Shown here: piece after piece, positions 26,864 through 39,652 of the stretch
How the letters are laid out: each line of letters begins with the position of its first letter
Numbering within the stretch: position 1 is the first letter of the stretch
Origin: Chrysomallon squamiferum
Lineage: Eukaryota; Mollusca; Gastropoda; Neomphalida; Peltospiridae
NCBI GenBank assembly: GCA_012295275.1
Contig: CM022672.1
Location: 22,778,476 to 22,842,475 of the forward strand
Length of the DNA stretch: 64,000 nt
Direction of reading: 5' to 3'
Notes under the pieces: generated by a model
What the model was told of the DNA's origin: nothing
Seen by the model: only the letters and a program-made list of their open reading frames with translations
Database searches by the model: none
Position numbers and translations under genes: made by a program

Positions 26864-29800
26864 ATGGATCAAAGCCATTTCGAAAATGATAGAACAAAAA
26901 ATTGTATTGTTGAATGTGATGTACCCGAAAAAGCTAGAAGTAAACCGTGTTGCCTTGGTATAGATGAAGCAGGAAGGGGGCCAGTTTTAGGTGAGTAACT
27001 CAGTTGTAGAAACTAAGATTCTAATTTTGAAAAATATAAAGTTCTAACTTTGTTTATAATTATAATTAAAATCATTCAAAGCAACTAATAAATTAGGTTT
27101 TGTTCAGTTTTCTCCAAATGTTTTTATACAAACGGTTCAATAGACAGTTTAAATTAGCATGTTAAATTATTAATTTACGATATCAGGATATCCGATATGC
27201 CATAGCTGTGGAATTTAATTCGTAAAATGAATAAAATGTTAATCATCTTCACAAAAAAACGTCAAAATAATTATGTTGCATCCAATTTCTTAAGATTACA
27301 ATAGATGCATTAAAGAACAAAAGTACTTATTTATTTAAACTGATATTCAATATAGCTTTTATAAGTGTTACATATAGTGTACAGCCACTGTACTATATGA
27401 TATAGAGTTTTTCATTTTTTTAAACCAGGACCACTTGTCTATGGTATTTGTTACTGCCCAGTTGAAAACAATGAACTGTTGAAGGAAATGGGATTAGCAG
27501 GTTTGCACAAATTTAATTCTCTTTATGAATGAATATATAGCTAGCTCATTTGAGCTTTAAAATACAGTATAAACATTAACATGTATTAAAGTTTAAAAGC
27601 AACTCAGCATTTATTCTTTTGTCAGAAATATAATTTGTAATTTTTAAAAAGTTTTCAGATGGTATTAATGTAAATAAAAATAGATTTTTGTATCTTTTTC
27701 AGATTCCAAAACATTGTCCGAAGAACAGAGAGAATCAATGTTTGAGAAAATCTGTGCAGCTCGGGATGAAGTAGGGTGGATAGTTGAAATTATCTCCCCT
27801 ACAGTGATCTCCAACAGTATGCTGCAGCGAACAAAATACAATCTTAACTATATGTCACATGATTCAGCTATTGGACTGATTCAGCGAGTAATAGACAAAG
27901 GTGTCAATGTTAAAGAAGTAAACTGATTATGAATTTTTCCCATACTGCTTATGTAATAATTGAATTTTTTAAAATACTACATTTAATTTTTTATTTTATT
28001 ATATTTTATTTTTTAAGTAGTACAATCCTAAACACTGAAATCAATTTTTCACATGGATTTTGTTTTATTATTTATTTAACATTTAAATTTTTCTGGAGCT
28101 TATTTTTAATAATAACAAAAGAAATATATGTGGTGCAGATTATTATTATTCTTCTTATTATTATTAACAAAATATAAAATTATCTTACATTTATGTAATG
28201 GCTGTAAAACATTCACTCAGCCCATGATACTCAAAACTGTTAATCTCTCTGAAAACAGTCCCCAAAAATATAAAAAAATAACCCAGCATTTAATAGAATC
28301 ATTTTTTATGTAAGCTGCATTAATTTATTATAATTATTTCACACAAAACTTTATTCCAGGTTTATGTTGATACAGTGGGACCACCTGAAACATACCAGGC
28401 AAAACTGAAAGGCCTTTTTCCAAATCTTGAAATAACTGTAGCTAAAAAAGCTGATGCTACCTATCCTATTGTCAGTGGAGCTAGTATTTGTGCAAAGGTG
28501 AGTTTTGATTTGCATTCAGTTGTGTTTATTTGAAACATTTTTCGTCAGCAGACAAACTTGGACATAATTAGTAAATTACTGGTCATTATATTATTGTTGT
28601 CAAGGAGATCTTTAACTACTGTGTGAAAATTGGACTTTAAATGCTTATTCAGATGATTTTTTTTAACATTTTTTTTTATTTCTATTAAGCATTGAAAACT
28701 TTTGTTTTTCAAAATTTATAATTATATTTAAATAATCTTTTAACATGGTTAGATTAACAACCAGTATTTTTTCAAATGTTTTCAGATTGCCAGGGATAAG
28801 GCAATAAAGTGTTGGGAGTTTGCAGAAGGAATCAATACAGAATCACTTGACTATGGCTCAGGATACACAAGTGGTATGATTACAAATGAGTGTGTCTGTG
28901 TGTTCATGTGTCAGTTAAATTTAACTACTAAAAACAGGAAGACAATATAAAAATTATGTTTTAAAAAAAAAAAGGAAATAAGAAAATAAGAAAACAATTT
29001 AAAATGTTTAAAATTGTTTGCTATTACCAGGTATATTCAAACTACAATAATATTATCCATACATGTCCCAATAAGAGGTTACTTGATAATTTTTTTTTTT
29101 TTTTTTCTTCTTAACCAATAACTATCAGCAAATGTATATACATTGTTTTTGGATATAAAAAAATTAGAAAAAGTGATACCATTAATAATGTTACAGCATT
29201 GAAATCTGTTTTTGTATGACAAATAACTTTTAATTTTAGATCCCAAAACAAAGGCATTTCTTCAGACAAGAATGGACAAAGTATTTGGTTTTCCTCAGTT
29301 TGTCAGATTTAGCTGGTCTACTGCTGCAGTAATTCTGGAAAAAGAGGCTGTGCCCATATGCTGGTTAGTTTATTTATTTTTTTATTTTTTTTAATTAGTT
29401 AGTTATTAATTTCTAATATATTATTTAAAAAAAGGATAATAATAATATTGATTATATAACAATAAGATGAAACTTGGCAATCAGTTTCAATTTTAATTAA
29501 CTATTTTTGACATTTACCAACATGTATATGCACAGGAATGTGAATAACACAGCCTGCAATGTATCAGCTGTGTGTGGCAACAGCTGTACTGAATCGAACT
29601 GAACTAGTGATCCCTTCATCTTAAGTATAACAGACATTTATATTATTTAAGATACATATTCATTACTGTTTTTATAAAAATCTAGAATATCATTATAATG
29701 TAATTATAGATCCAGTTATTTTTTGATTATCAGCTGTTTCTAATATAAATTCTTTTTTTTTTCTTTTCTTTTTTGACAATCCATTACTAAAATTAAAGAT

Positions 29801-30059
29801 GGGGAAAAAACATTACTGGAGAAATTCAGTCTGTTTGTCAACTTTTTTAAAAACTAATGCTAAGCATGTTACTGCCCAAAATAAAGCACAAAAATAATTA
29901 AATTTATAATTTCATTTTAGGGATGATGATGGTGATGATGACAAAGATCAAAGTGGAAGTGCTTCCATTTATTTTTTCTTCTCCAAAAACAATGAGAGTT
30001 CAATTCAGAAACACAAGTTTTTCACTGACCGATGTTTATCTCAAGTAACTGCATTGTAA
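26864..30059 (+). CDS. RNASEH2A: Ribonuclease H2 catalytic subunit A
   Basis: Seven coding exons: 26864-26990, 27429-27500, 27703-27917, 28360-28497, 28786-28873, 29240-29363, 29921-30059; all in phase, 300 aa (human protein 299 aa). Type 2 RNase H. The catalytic carboxylates are all present: [12 protein letters not shown] gives Asp34 and Glu35, VYVDTVGPP gives Asp142 and [10 protein letters not shown] gives Asp170, within one residue of the human D34/E35/D141/D169. The [10 protein letters not shown] motif carries the Tyr that reads the 2'-OH of the RNA-DNA junction. The enzyme removes single ribonucleotides and RNA-DNA hybrids from nuclear DNA, as a trimer with H2B and H2C; the C-terminal tail [13 protein letters not shown] resembles the conserved human end. 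A run of Asp/Gly codons (DDDGDDD) begins the last exon. The start is the first ATG downstream of an E2F-type site. Confidence 0.97.
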
Positions 30060-30657
30060 TGTCTGAAGTGAACCTTGTTCTAAATGTTTTGTAAAGAATA
30101 ACTTCACATTGTTATATTTTGTGACCAATTCTTTTAATAACAGGATCAATCATGGATGATATTCTCTCTTGATGTGTAACTGTGCTGATTATGTTTGTGT
30201 GTGATTGGTTGATTTCTAGAAGTGTTTATTCATATTATATAACATACAAATGTCTGGATTGAGGGTTATTTCAAGTCTTCCTCTGCCATTGTAACCTCAG
30301 ATCTTTTTCTTGGATTGTCATCACAGTCACAAGGTTAACCAGCAATGGACAGGAAAGAAAATGAACTGGCTACACTGTTGTGATTAGTAACATTTCATTA
30401 ACAATTACAGCTCTGTTTATACCAAATTCAAAGCTACATCAAAACTGTGGAGTAAGCAATATTTGGCAGCATCTATGCTACATCCTATGAACAGAGACAA
30501 TGACTGACAATTGTGAAATGCATGTACACATGACTAAATCAACTGAATTTGCTACGTGTAATCACTGAGCAAGAAATTCACCAAGGGATGCTTTGTTAGC
30601 ACATCTGCTAGATGTCATCAAAGATCAAAACCTCTGTGTGTATCATTTGTGAGCATA

Positions 30658-30663
30658 AATAAA
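30658..30663 (+). terminator. Candidate polyadenylation signal of RNASEH2A
   Basis: AATAAA about 600 bases after the stop codon, followed by a T/G-rich stretch (GTTTTTTGTTTC) about 15 bases on, as expected for a cleavage region. Earlier signals are weaker. Confidence 0.45.
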
Positions 30664-30724
30664 ATTGTCCATGTTTTTTGTTTCAGAACATCATACCTGC
30701 AGTGAATTATTTTTTCATACTACA

Positions 30725-30960
30725 TACAGGATGTAGCCCTGAGTTAGAGCATCTGCTTGAGATTTTGGTGGGTCATCGGATGAATTTCTTTTGGTCGAAT
30801 TACTGACCAGTTTCTTATTTCAAGCAGTTGTCCATAGTTGGTATAACAAAGGATGTGGTTTCTTAGGCTGGAATTAGGGGTAGCCCACGAATTGTGGCAG
30901 CATGTTTTCTCTATGTGGTCCCTAATGGTATGTTCAATGCCATATCATTCTAAATAAATA
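30725..30960 (+). mobile_element. tRNA-derived SINE, mollusc-type
   Basis: A pol III-like box A (TAGCCCTGAGTTAGAGC, 30734-30750) and a degenerate box B (GGATGAATTTC, about 30778-30788) head the element. The body holds GTTGGTATAACAAAGG..GTGG, which resembles the conserved core (ACTGGTGTAACAAAGGCCGTGG) that I remember from abundant molluscan SINEs. It ends in an AAATAAATAA tail. Diverged, so probably old. Confidence 0.65.
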
Positions 30961-33283
30961 ATGTGAAGTGCATCATTAAATAAATCATTTTCAAACCATG
31001 TGTCATTTATCTGTTCGAATTCTCTTCATTACTTGTTGTTATTTTTATATTCTTTGGACAACTACATTTAACTTAAAATAAAACAAGAAAACAATTGATG
31101 TTTAACATATATCTTTTTTTAATACTGCAAATGATATATCTACATGACATGGAGAGTAATCACAAATAATGTAGTTTTTATAGTAAAGAGTTAACAATGA
31201 TGTTATACAAAAGTTGACAATTCATCAAGTCTGAATTGTATTGCAACAGGTTCATTAAGTCTGGCTCTCATAATGAATAAATAAAATTATTTTTGCTGTA
31301 ACATTTAACTGAAAGAAAGATGAATGAGTGAAGAGTATAATTTAATTCTACTGTGAAAATGAATGTCACAAATTTCATGAAATAAATGTTGCAGCACAAA
31401 TGTACAAATTATGTTCTTTAAAAAAATACGTGGAGAAAAAATAAGTAAATGCATAGGACATCATACGTAAAAATTACACCCAAAAACATGTGGCAAGAAC
31501 ATATAAATTATTTATTTATAAAATTAAAATATTTTGAACATCAACCTAAGGCCTCAAGCATCCCTTTTATCACAAATGGAATGTCCTGAAATCTCTGGTG
31601 GCCTTAGTCAAACAAAATTGTATGTCACAAAACCACCCTATCACACAATTTGTATTAAAATTTTATGGCAGTGCTGATTTAAAATTTAATTAAAACAGGA
31701 CTTTTTTTCTTTGATTGCTGTGGATTTGTCAAAAATTATCAAGACCACGACTTTTATTAGTAAAATGGAAACTTTAGACAATCAAATCGTTTAAGTAATT
31801 TAACATTAAACTTGAAGATAATTTTCTTAAGAAATAAGGTCTGGACTAAAGTGCTGTAAATTCCAGGTAAGCAAAACTATATTTTTACACTATGGCATCT
31901 GACATTAACAATTACAAAATGTGTAATATAATTTGACAAAATGTATAAATATACAGTCTTAAAGAATAATCATATTTAAATGGACAGACAAACCCATTTC
32001 CCAAATTATTATCACACTAAAGACAAAAACCTGAAAATGACCTGCACAGAAAACACAAACAGGTGATTAAACTATTTCCAGCACCTGATACAGTAACTTG
32101 TTTTCAATTTTATACATAATAAAAAAAAAAAAAAAAAACGTGCTGCTGCAATTGATAAGTGAGAACCAGACCATTTGAACCATGTAAGAATTTATTCATG
32201 TGGTAAGAGAAAAAAAAAAACATTTATTAAAAATATTACTAAAAAATACTGACAACAGTTTCAACAACAAAAGGACTGTATTGCCAGTTAATAGTAATAA
32301 CCTTAACCATGTGGTAATTCAGCTGGCAGATATTTACAATTAAAGCTTAGTTGTGGTGGGATTTGAAGAATTAAGAATAATAATTAAAAAAAACATTTAA
32401 CACTTACACCAAAGCAACAAACATTTTTGATTTTATTTTAATATTACTTGGAACTTACAAATCCTGTACAGAGAGATATTGAGAGAAAAAAAGACAGCAA
32501 CCAAGTGAACAGTCACTAATAAATAATTTAATATTGAATTTTATTTCACATGTATGACAAATTAATTGTAAATGACTCCATCTAAAAAAAAACCCAATTT
32601 CTCCTTTAACAGAAAACATGTTTAGAAACATGCTTCTACACAAAACTGGCACAACAGAAAAAAAAAAGTTTGATAACCAGCACATGATGCAAGCACCATA
32701 GACAAAATTGTGACAGTTTTCTAAATTCTCTAAATTAGCTGTGAACAATAAGGAGAAAATTTAAACAGCATTCATCCAGGAAATACAAAATCTGAAGTAG
32801 CTGTTGTCTAAAAATTTCATTTATTTTCCCCCATAAGATTTATATTTAATTAGCACAACACTGGCCCTCAAGAAGTCTAATTATCTTTTCCAATAATGAA
32901 AAAATTATATTACCAATATACCATTAAACAAAACAAAAAAAATTAATAATTCAGCAATTGGCTAGTTAGGCTACTGACAAGGTGAGCCCCAATCCAACAA
33001 TGAAAGACGATCCAAAATGGAAGGATATCACACGAGTCATGGTCCACATTTGATTCTGGCTTAACAATGACCTATCAACAAAGGTTAGCCCACAGGGATC
33101 TCCCCGCTAAACCAGCATTCTCCTCTAGCCAGAACAAGCAACTTCTAAAGCACAAGTGAAGCCAGCCTGTGCACCAATGAGACATTCACACGCCATTTAA
33201 AAATTGTAACAGATACTTCCAAAAAGGCAATGAAAATGTTGACAGAATTTGCAAGCTTTGGGCCTTGATAATGTTCCAGCTTA
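30961..33283. other. Convergent spacer and probable 3' UTR of the beta-TrCP gene
   Basis: No supported coding. RNASEH2A (plus) and beta-TrCP (minus) converge here. Several TTTATT runs could be minus-strand poly(A) signals. Minus-strand open frames at 32455-32748 and 33145-33378 (the latter overlaps the last beta-TrCP exon in a different frame) have no support. Confidence 0.5.
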
Positions 33284-33804
33284 TCATTTGGACACATATG
33301 TGTAAGTCCTAGATGGTGACCTGCTTGTTCCTTCGGGCACAGGAACGTTGAGGAAGTCCCAGATGAGAATTGTGTCATCGTGTGAACTACTCACAATTTG
33401 GAATTCATCAAACTGAAGGCGGAAAACACGACCAGAATGTTCCTACAAAAATAATATTTTTATTACAATTAAGTAAATGTATTTAAACATTAAGACAATG
33501 TAAAAAATGAAAAAGAATTAACAGCAAGAATTAATATACAAGCTTTAGTTAAAACTGTTTGGTTTAAATGAAGGATACCTTATTAATATAAAGAAGAAAA
33601 CAGAAGTGTATACTCACAACTAATGTGCGGAGACAGAGAGTACCAGCAGGAGCTCGTGGGTCCAGTGCTTGCTGAAGATCCCACACTTTAATTTTCCTGA
33701 AATATTCAGTAACCATGAAATCATATTTTAATCTCTACAAACCAAAATAAGCTACTTTCTATTACATTCTCAAATACAGTATTTATGATGGCAAAAGTAA
33801 ATAG

Positions 33805-33863
<59 letters not shown>

Positions 33864-36800
33864 CCATAGCTATATAAATGAAATAGGTTACTCAATACAG
33901 GCTCAAAGCAGAAGCTTTAACTGTTAAAACTTACCCGTCATATGCACCACTAACAATTCGTTTGCCATCCACTCTGATGCATCTTACGAGCTCTTCGTGT
34001 CCTTCCAGAACACGTAGACAGGCTCCATACTCAATATCCCACAATCTAAAAAGAAAAGTAGAAATATTTTCTCTAACGTATCTAGCAACAAGAAAATAGG
34101 GCAACCACCATTATTTATTAACAACAAAATAACAGATGTTAACTATGTATATAAAATTCAAATATTAATAATAAAGAAAAACAATGGATATATTACATGA
34201 CTGCTGTAAAAACATCTAACACTGGGGCTGGTTTTAGAATTAATTATAAAAAATGTTTAAACTTTTGCTTAGTAGTTTATATTAACTGATAAAAGGAATA
34301 AACTAGATTTTAAAAAAATACAAAACATAAATTAAAAGTTCTTGAATAAAATTTGGATTGTAAGCTAATTGATTCAATTTGAAAATGAATATATATTTAA
34401 TGGCCCATCAACAATTTACTATCCCTAATTTTCCTATTTGTTAACTATACTTAAAAAGGAGATAAAATTTTAAGTAAAAGCACTGACCTGATTGTGTTAT
34501 CTGAACTGCCACTTACAACAAGGCGGTCTCGGTACTGTAAACAGGCAATACCACGCTTGTGACCATTCAGTGTCCGCACAAACTCACAGGTTGACGTATT
34601 CCAAACCTACAGAGAATTATACAACAATGCAAAAGTTCCAGAAACAAAATAAAGATTTAGGATTATTGATCATGCGTTCACAACAGTCCTTTCAATGTAG
34701 CCACACCATCTATAAACTGAGAAATTAGAAACAGAAAAACTAAATATTTAAAAATACTGAAAAGGTTCAGCTGCTGCCATCAAGAAAAGATTTTGTTTTA
34801 TTTATTTATTTATTCAAACCAAAATACAGCAAATTCAAATTCACCACACTTTCAGCACTTTCGTGAGATATTTACTCACTTTCTTAAAAGTGAAGATAAA
34901 CAGCTATTTTTATTAGTAAATGCATAATAATGCAGACTATAAAAACAATACATGTACTAAAAAAAAGTAAGCTACGATGTTAATATTACCTTTATTGTTC
35001 GATCCCCTGATGCAGAAACAATATATTTGTCATCAAAATCAACCACATTTACTGCAGCCCTGTGCCCAACCAACACTCTGCGAAGATTGATTTCAGTTGA
35101 TGACTGCATATCCCATACAGCAATGGACCGATCCTATAAATTAAAAAAATTGATTGGACAATTTTAATTAAACAAATCCTGTCCCGGAACCCATCCCTGG
35201 CGATCCCAGAGATCGGATCCGTGATAGGCGTGCCTGAACCTTGAATTGGATGTGGGCACGTAAAAAGAGTTTTCCATCCATCCAATTAAACAAAATTTGT
35301 AAAGGAACCATCGTGCTGAATATTTAAAAAAAAATTAAATTAAAAAATATAAAAAAATAATAAAATAAAATATTGTACATTGGATTTTAAACAAGACTAA
35401 TTTCATATCCATACCTTAAAAATGTAAAATGCTTTAAAATTTCTGAAATGAATATAAATGTAACAAACCTTTGAGCATGTGACCATAATTCCATCACTGA
35501 AGCGAAGGTGAAGTACAGCTTCACAGTGGTGAATAAGAGTGTTAAGCATTTCACCAGTTTTTACATCCCACACTCTGAAACAATTTGATTGGACAAAAAT
35601 TAAAGAAATACATTTTTTTAATAAAAGATTTTGATAAATGGTACAAGAAATTATCTAATTTTAAAAAGTAAATACTATGTAGTGATGATGTGGAAAAGAA
35701 ATTCTAGGATTTAAAAACTAATGAAAAAAATAAAAATCAGTTCTGAAAAATTGGATTATAACTATCTAATACTGATTATTGCAGAAGTAAATAAAAGAAT
35801 GAAGAAAAGATTAAACAAAAAAATTTAAGACTTTATAAAAAGTACCTGACAGTAGAGTCACTGGATCCAGAGATGATGATGTTTTCATCGTACTGAAGGC
35901 ACAAAACTGAGCCAGTATGTCCAGTGAGAACCTGCACACATTCCAATGTGTTTCTATCCCAGATCTGTGAGACCAAACAAAAATCACACTTAACACATAC
36001 TTTGTAATATTCAAGACTATTCAGTTACCCTCATTTATTTGATCGTCTCAATAATGACATTTGTTAATGTGCACAATGTTATTTTTTCAAAAACAGCATT
36101 TTTTTTTTTTTTTTTTTTTTTTTAATGGATTGAACTTATTAATTCTGTTGGTTAGTTAAGAAAACTGAAAAAATGTTAGTTCTGGATACTTCATGCTGAA
36201 GGTAATGTTGATAATTTTATTTGATAAGAATACTGTAAGCATTAATCATTCTTATAGGGAATTCTGAATAAATTCAACTGAATAGAGTTTCGTATTAAAA
36301 CTATTTTCAGCACTAATTAAAGAAAAATAGCATTATTCTATATGAATTTATTTTTAGATCTGTCATAATTTAAATCATTTATAACAGCTGCCAAAACTGG
36401 ATCATAGATTTTTATAAAAACTATGTTTCTAACTAAGAACATTTTAATCTTTACACTCAAATTAGATGTAAATCGTATTCCTATAGGAAGAATAAATTGA
36501 AGATGAAAGGATAGTAAATTTAATGAAAACAAAAACTTACATATACCTTTATAGTGTTGTCACGTAGCCCACTAATAATCTTATGGTCATCATACTGAAG
36601 GCAATATACTCCTTTGCTGGTTTCACTGCGACAGTGGATACGTTGTAATGTATGGCGACCTGTTCGCCAATTATTTTCTATTCTCTACAATGGACAGATT
36701 TTCTTTTTGTTTTGTTTCACATAATAATTTAATGTCCCATTATTTAGATAAAAAAATGTATTCATAAACCAATAAAAAAACAAAGGTAACACCTCTTACA

Positions 36801-39621
36801 TGAAAGAAAAATGCCTCTCTACCACAGTACACAGATTTGATCTGTGATTCATGAAGCAACATTGAAAATGCAAACAGTCCTCTGGGTTTCTTATAATATT
36901 CTGTACCTTTCAAAAAGAATCTATACATTTTTGTTCATTAACATTATTACCTGTGTATTTTACAAATTTAATTTCTTTGTAAGGTACAACTAGTAAACTA
37001 AACAATAGTAGTTTAAAATGAAAAAAAAGACGTTTATCATCTTTACCTCAATATCTTGAATAATTTGTGGGTACAGTGCTCTGTAAAATTTGTGATCTTT
37101 GGGTGGTTCTCCTGGTTTGGGTTTAAAAAGAAACTGACACCTGCAACACAAACAGTTAATACTTAATAGTTACTCTGTAAACTAACCAAGAAAAAAAACA
37201 TGAACAAATTTAGAATACTTTTTGTTTATTATTAACCAGAAGTGTTTGATTTTTTCTATTTGTTTAGTACATTTCTTTCTTTACCAAGTCACATTACAAA
37301 ATACTTTCATCGGATAAAAGAAACAAACTTGTTTAAAAGATGAACAATAAACAGCCTGACAAAACATACCAGCCTCTGCGATCTGCTAAACCCTTCCATA
37401 AAGTGTCTGTTAAAACTTTTCTTTCTATTAGTTTTTTCCACAGATTTCCTTCAGAAATTACTCTGTACCATTCCTTGCAAACCAGCTCTGCTGCACACAA
37501 TGATTTAGCATCTAGATATGCCAAAATATTTTCTGCCATGTGGTCCAATCCTTTAGCTGCAATTACAAATACAAATATTACTATAATTTCCAAGTTATTA
37601 TTTCTAGGTCAGTTTAAAAATCTGTTTATATATTAGTATTGTTATATTTCACATGTACATTTTAAACTATTAAAACAAATGTTTATGTCACTTCAGCTTT
37701 ATGTATCACAAAAAGTCAACGTTACTACATGTAGGTTAACAAATAAATATCTATCCTATAATTATCTAAAAATGTAATCTCCAGTAAACCTTTTCATATA
37801 ACATTTGACTTCATACACATAGGATAATTCAACAAATTACCAGATTTATATATTTATGAAGAATTATAGGGTCCTAACAAAACAACATTAGAAAATTTTG
37901 TACTTTCTATCAGTTAATCTACTACAAAATGAAATTTATTTGTAATAATTGTCTGGACAGTGAGGTAAAATAAAGAAAAAGAAATTAATTAAACAAACAA
38001 CCAAAATACCAACTCACAATACACCATCAAAAATAAAGGAAAGGTTATGTCAACTGTTTTTTTTTGTTTTTTTGGGGTGGCTGGTTAAATTATGAATATG
38101 TTTGTACTCAAACCATGATATGTGATGAAAGAAATTAAACAATTCTGTAGCAAACACTGCTACTGTCATTGTTAAACAGATTAACAGGCTGGACGTACCG
38201 GGAAGTGCAGAAATAAAATCCCTCTGTAACATAGGCCTGAGAAAAGCATTAATCTGTCCATGCTGATAATGACACATATGGGATAATAAATGTTCAACAA
38301 ATTCAATTTGTTCATATTCAGTCCATTTTTCAAAGTACTCAGTACATGATGACTTCTCATCTTCAAATAAAGGTGAAGGCTGCTGTTCTTTCTTCGTCAT
38401 ACTTCTTACAACAGCAGCACTTTCAGCCTAAAGCATAAAAATAAAAAAATAAAAAAATAGAAAATTATTTCACATATTCAGTTCATCTAATATGAAATAT
38501 AATGTATTCTCGGATATACTGCATAACTGTTTTGCCAAGGAGATTAAAATAGTTAACCAAAGTATATCATCCTAAGTATAAACATGTGTTATTCAGACAA
38601 ATGGACTTACTTATTAGTAATATTTTTGTTAAAGCTAGAAAATTTTTATATTTTACTGTATTTAACACTACAGCACACAACATTAAAACAAAAATCAAAG
38701 ATCTTCAAAAGTTTGTTTAAAACAGATTAGAACATTTGTAAATAGTGTTAATTTAATGAATTGAAAGATTGTTTCTCAAACAGATTCAATTAATAAATGG
38801 GAACATGTTTATAGATACTAGTTATAACATTAGAAATGAACAATGGTACTAATACAATTATTTTCAGAAATCATTTTAAAAATGTAACTGAAAAATAAAA
38901 AGATAAAAAGTATTACTTTAGTCATTTCATTCCCCAGTCTCTATTTAACATTTATCAAACATTTTAAATTGTTGTAAAATGTTTTAAAAGTCATAACTCA
39001 GAGGCAATAAACCACACTACTAACAGTGTAACTTTATAAACACTTTTTGAAATAATAATAATAGCAATAATAATAAATTATTAATTTACTACTACATCCT
39101 TTTACAAGGTTTATATTTTAAAAGTCCATTTACTTACTAAATCTTCCAAATATTGTAACACAAGTTTCTGCATTTTATTTAAACCTATCATAATTAATAT
39201 ATTTTCAATTCAGAGAGCTGTCACCTGTAAACCATAAATACATTAATTTGTTTTTCTACTAGTTAAAGTTAATGCTGACATGTACATTCACAGCAGAAAA
39301 CAGACATAGCCAACTGTGTACAGGATATAAGCGTAGGGATGACATTAGCAGTTTAATATTAATATCAATTAAGATAAAAACAAACCAAAAATTACAAAAA
39401 ACTTTAATAAGAATTGTTTAGTAACCATGATTACTAAACACTCAAGTGTATCACACTGTATTTCTATTTTTATGACTTGATTATGAAACTAATAAGCTCT
39501 CAAGCTGTGGTTCGCTAGAACATATGCAAGAGACCACAGCTGAGTTTAGCTTGTCTGACTAAGCACAACTTAATAACAGTATTATAATAATGACAGCGAA
39601 TCTTTACAAAAGATCACAATG

Positions 39622-39652
<31 letters not shown>

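Noticed and set aside
35049-35285. Minus-strand open frame of 78 codons in beta-TrCP
   Set aside because: It is partly the WD40 exon in another frame plus an inserted repeat.
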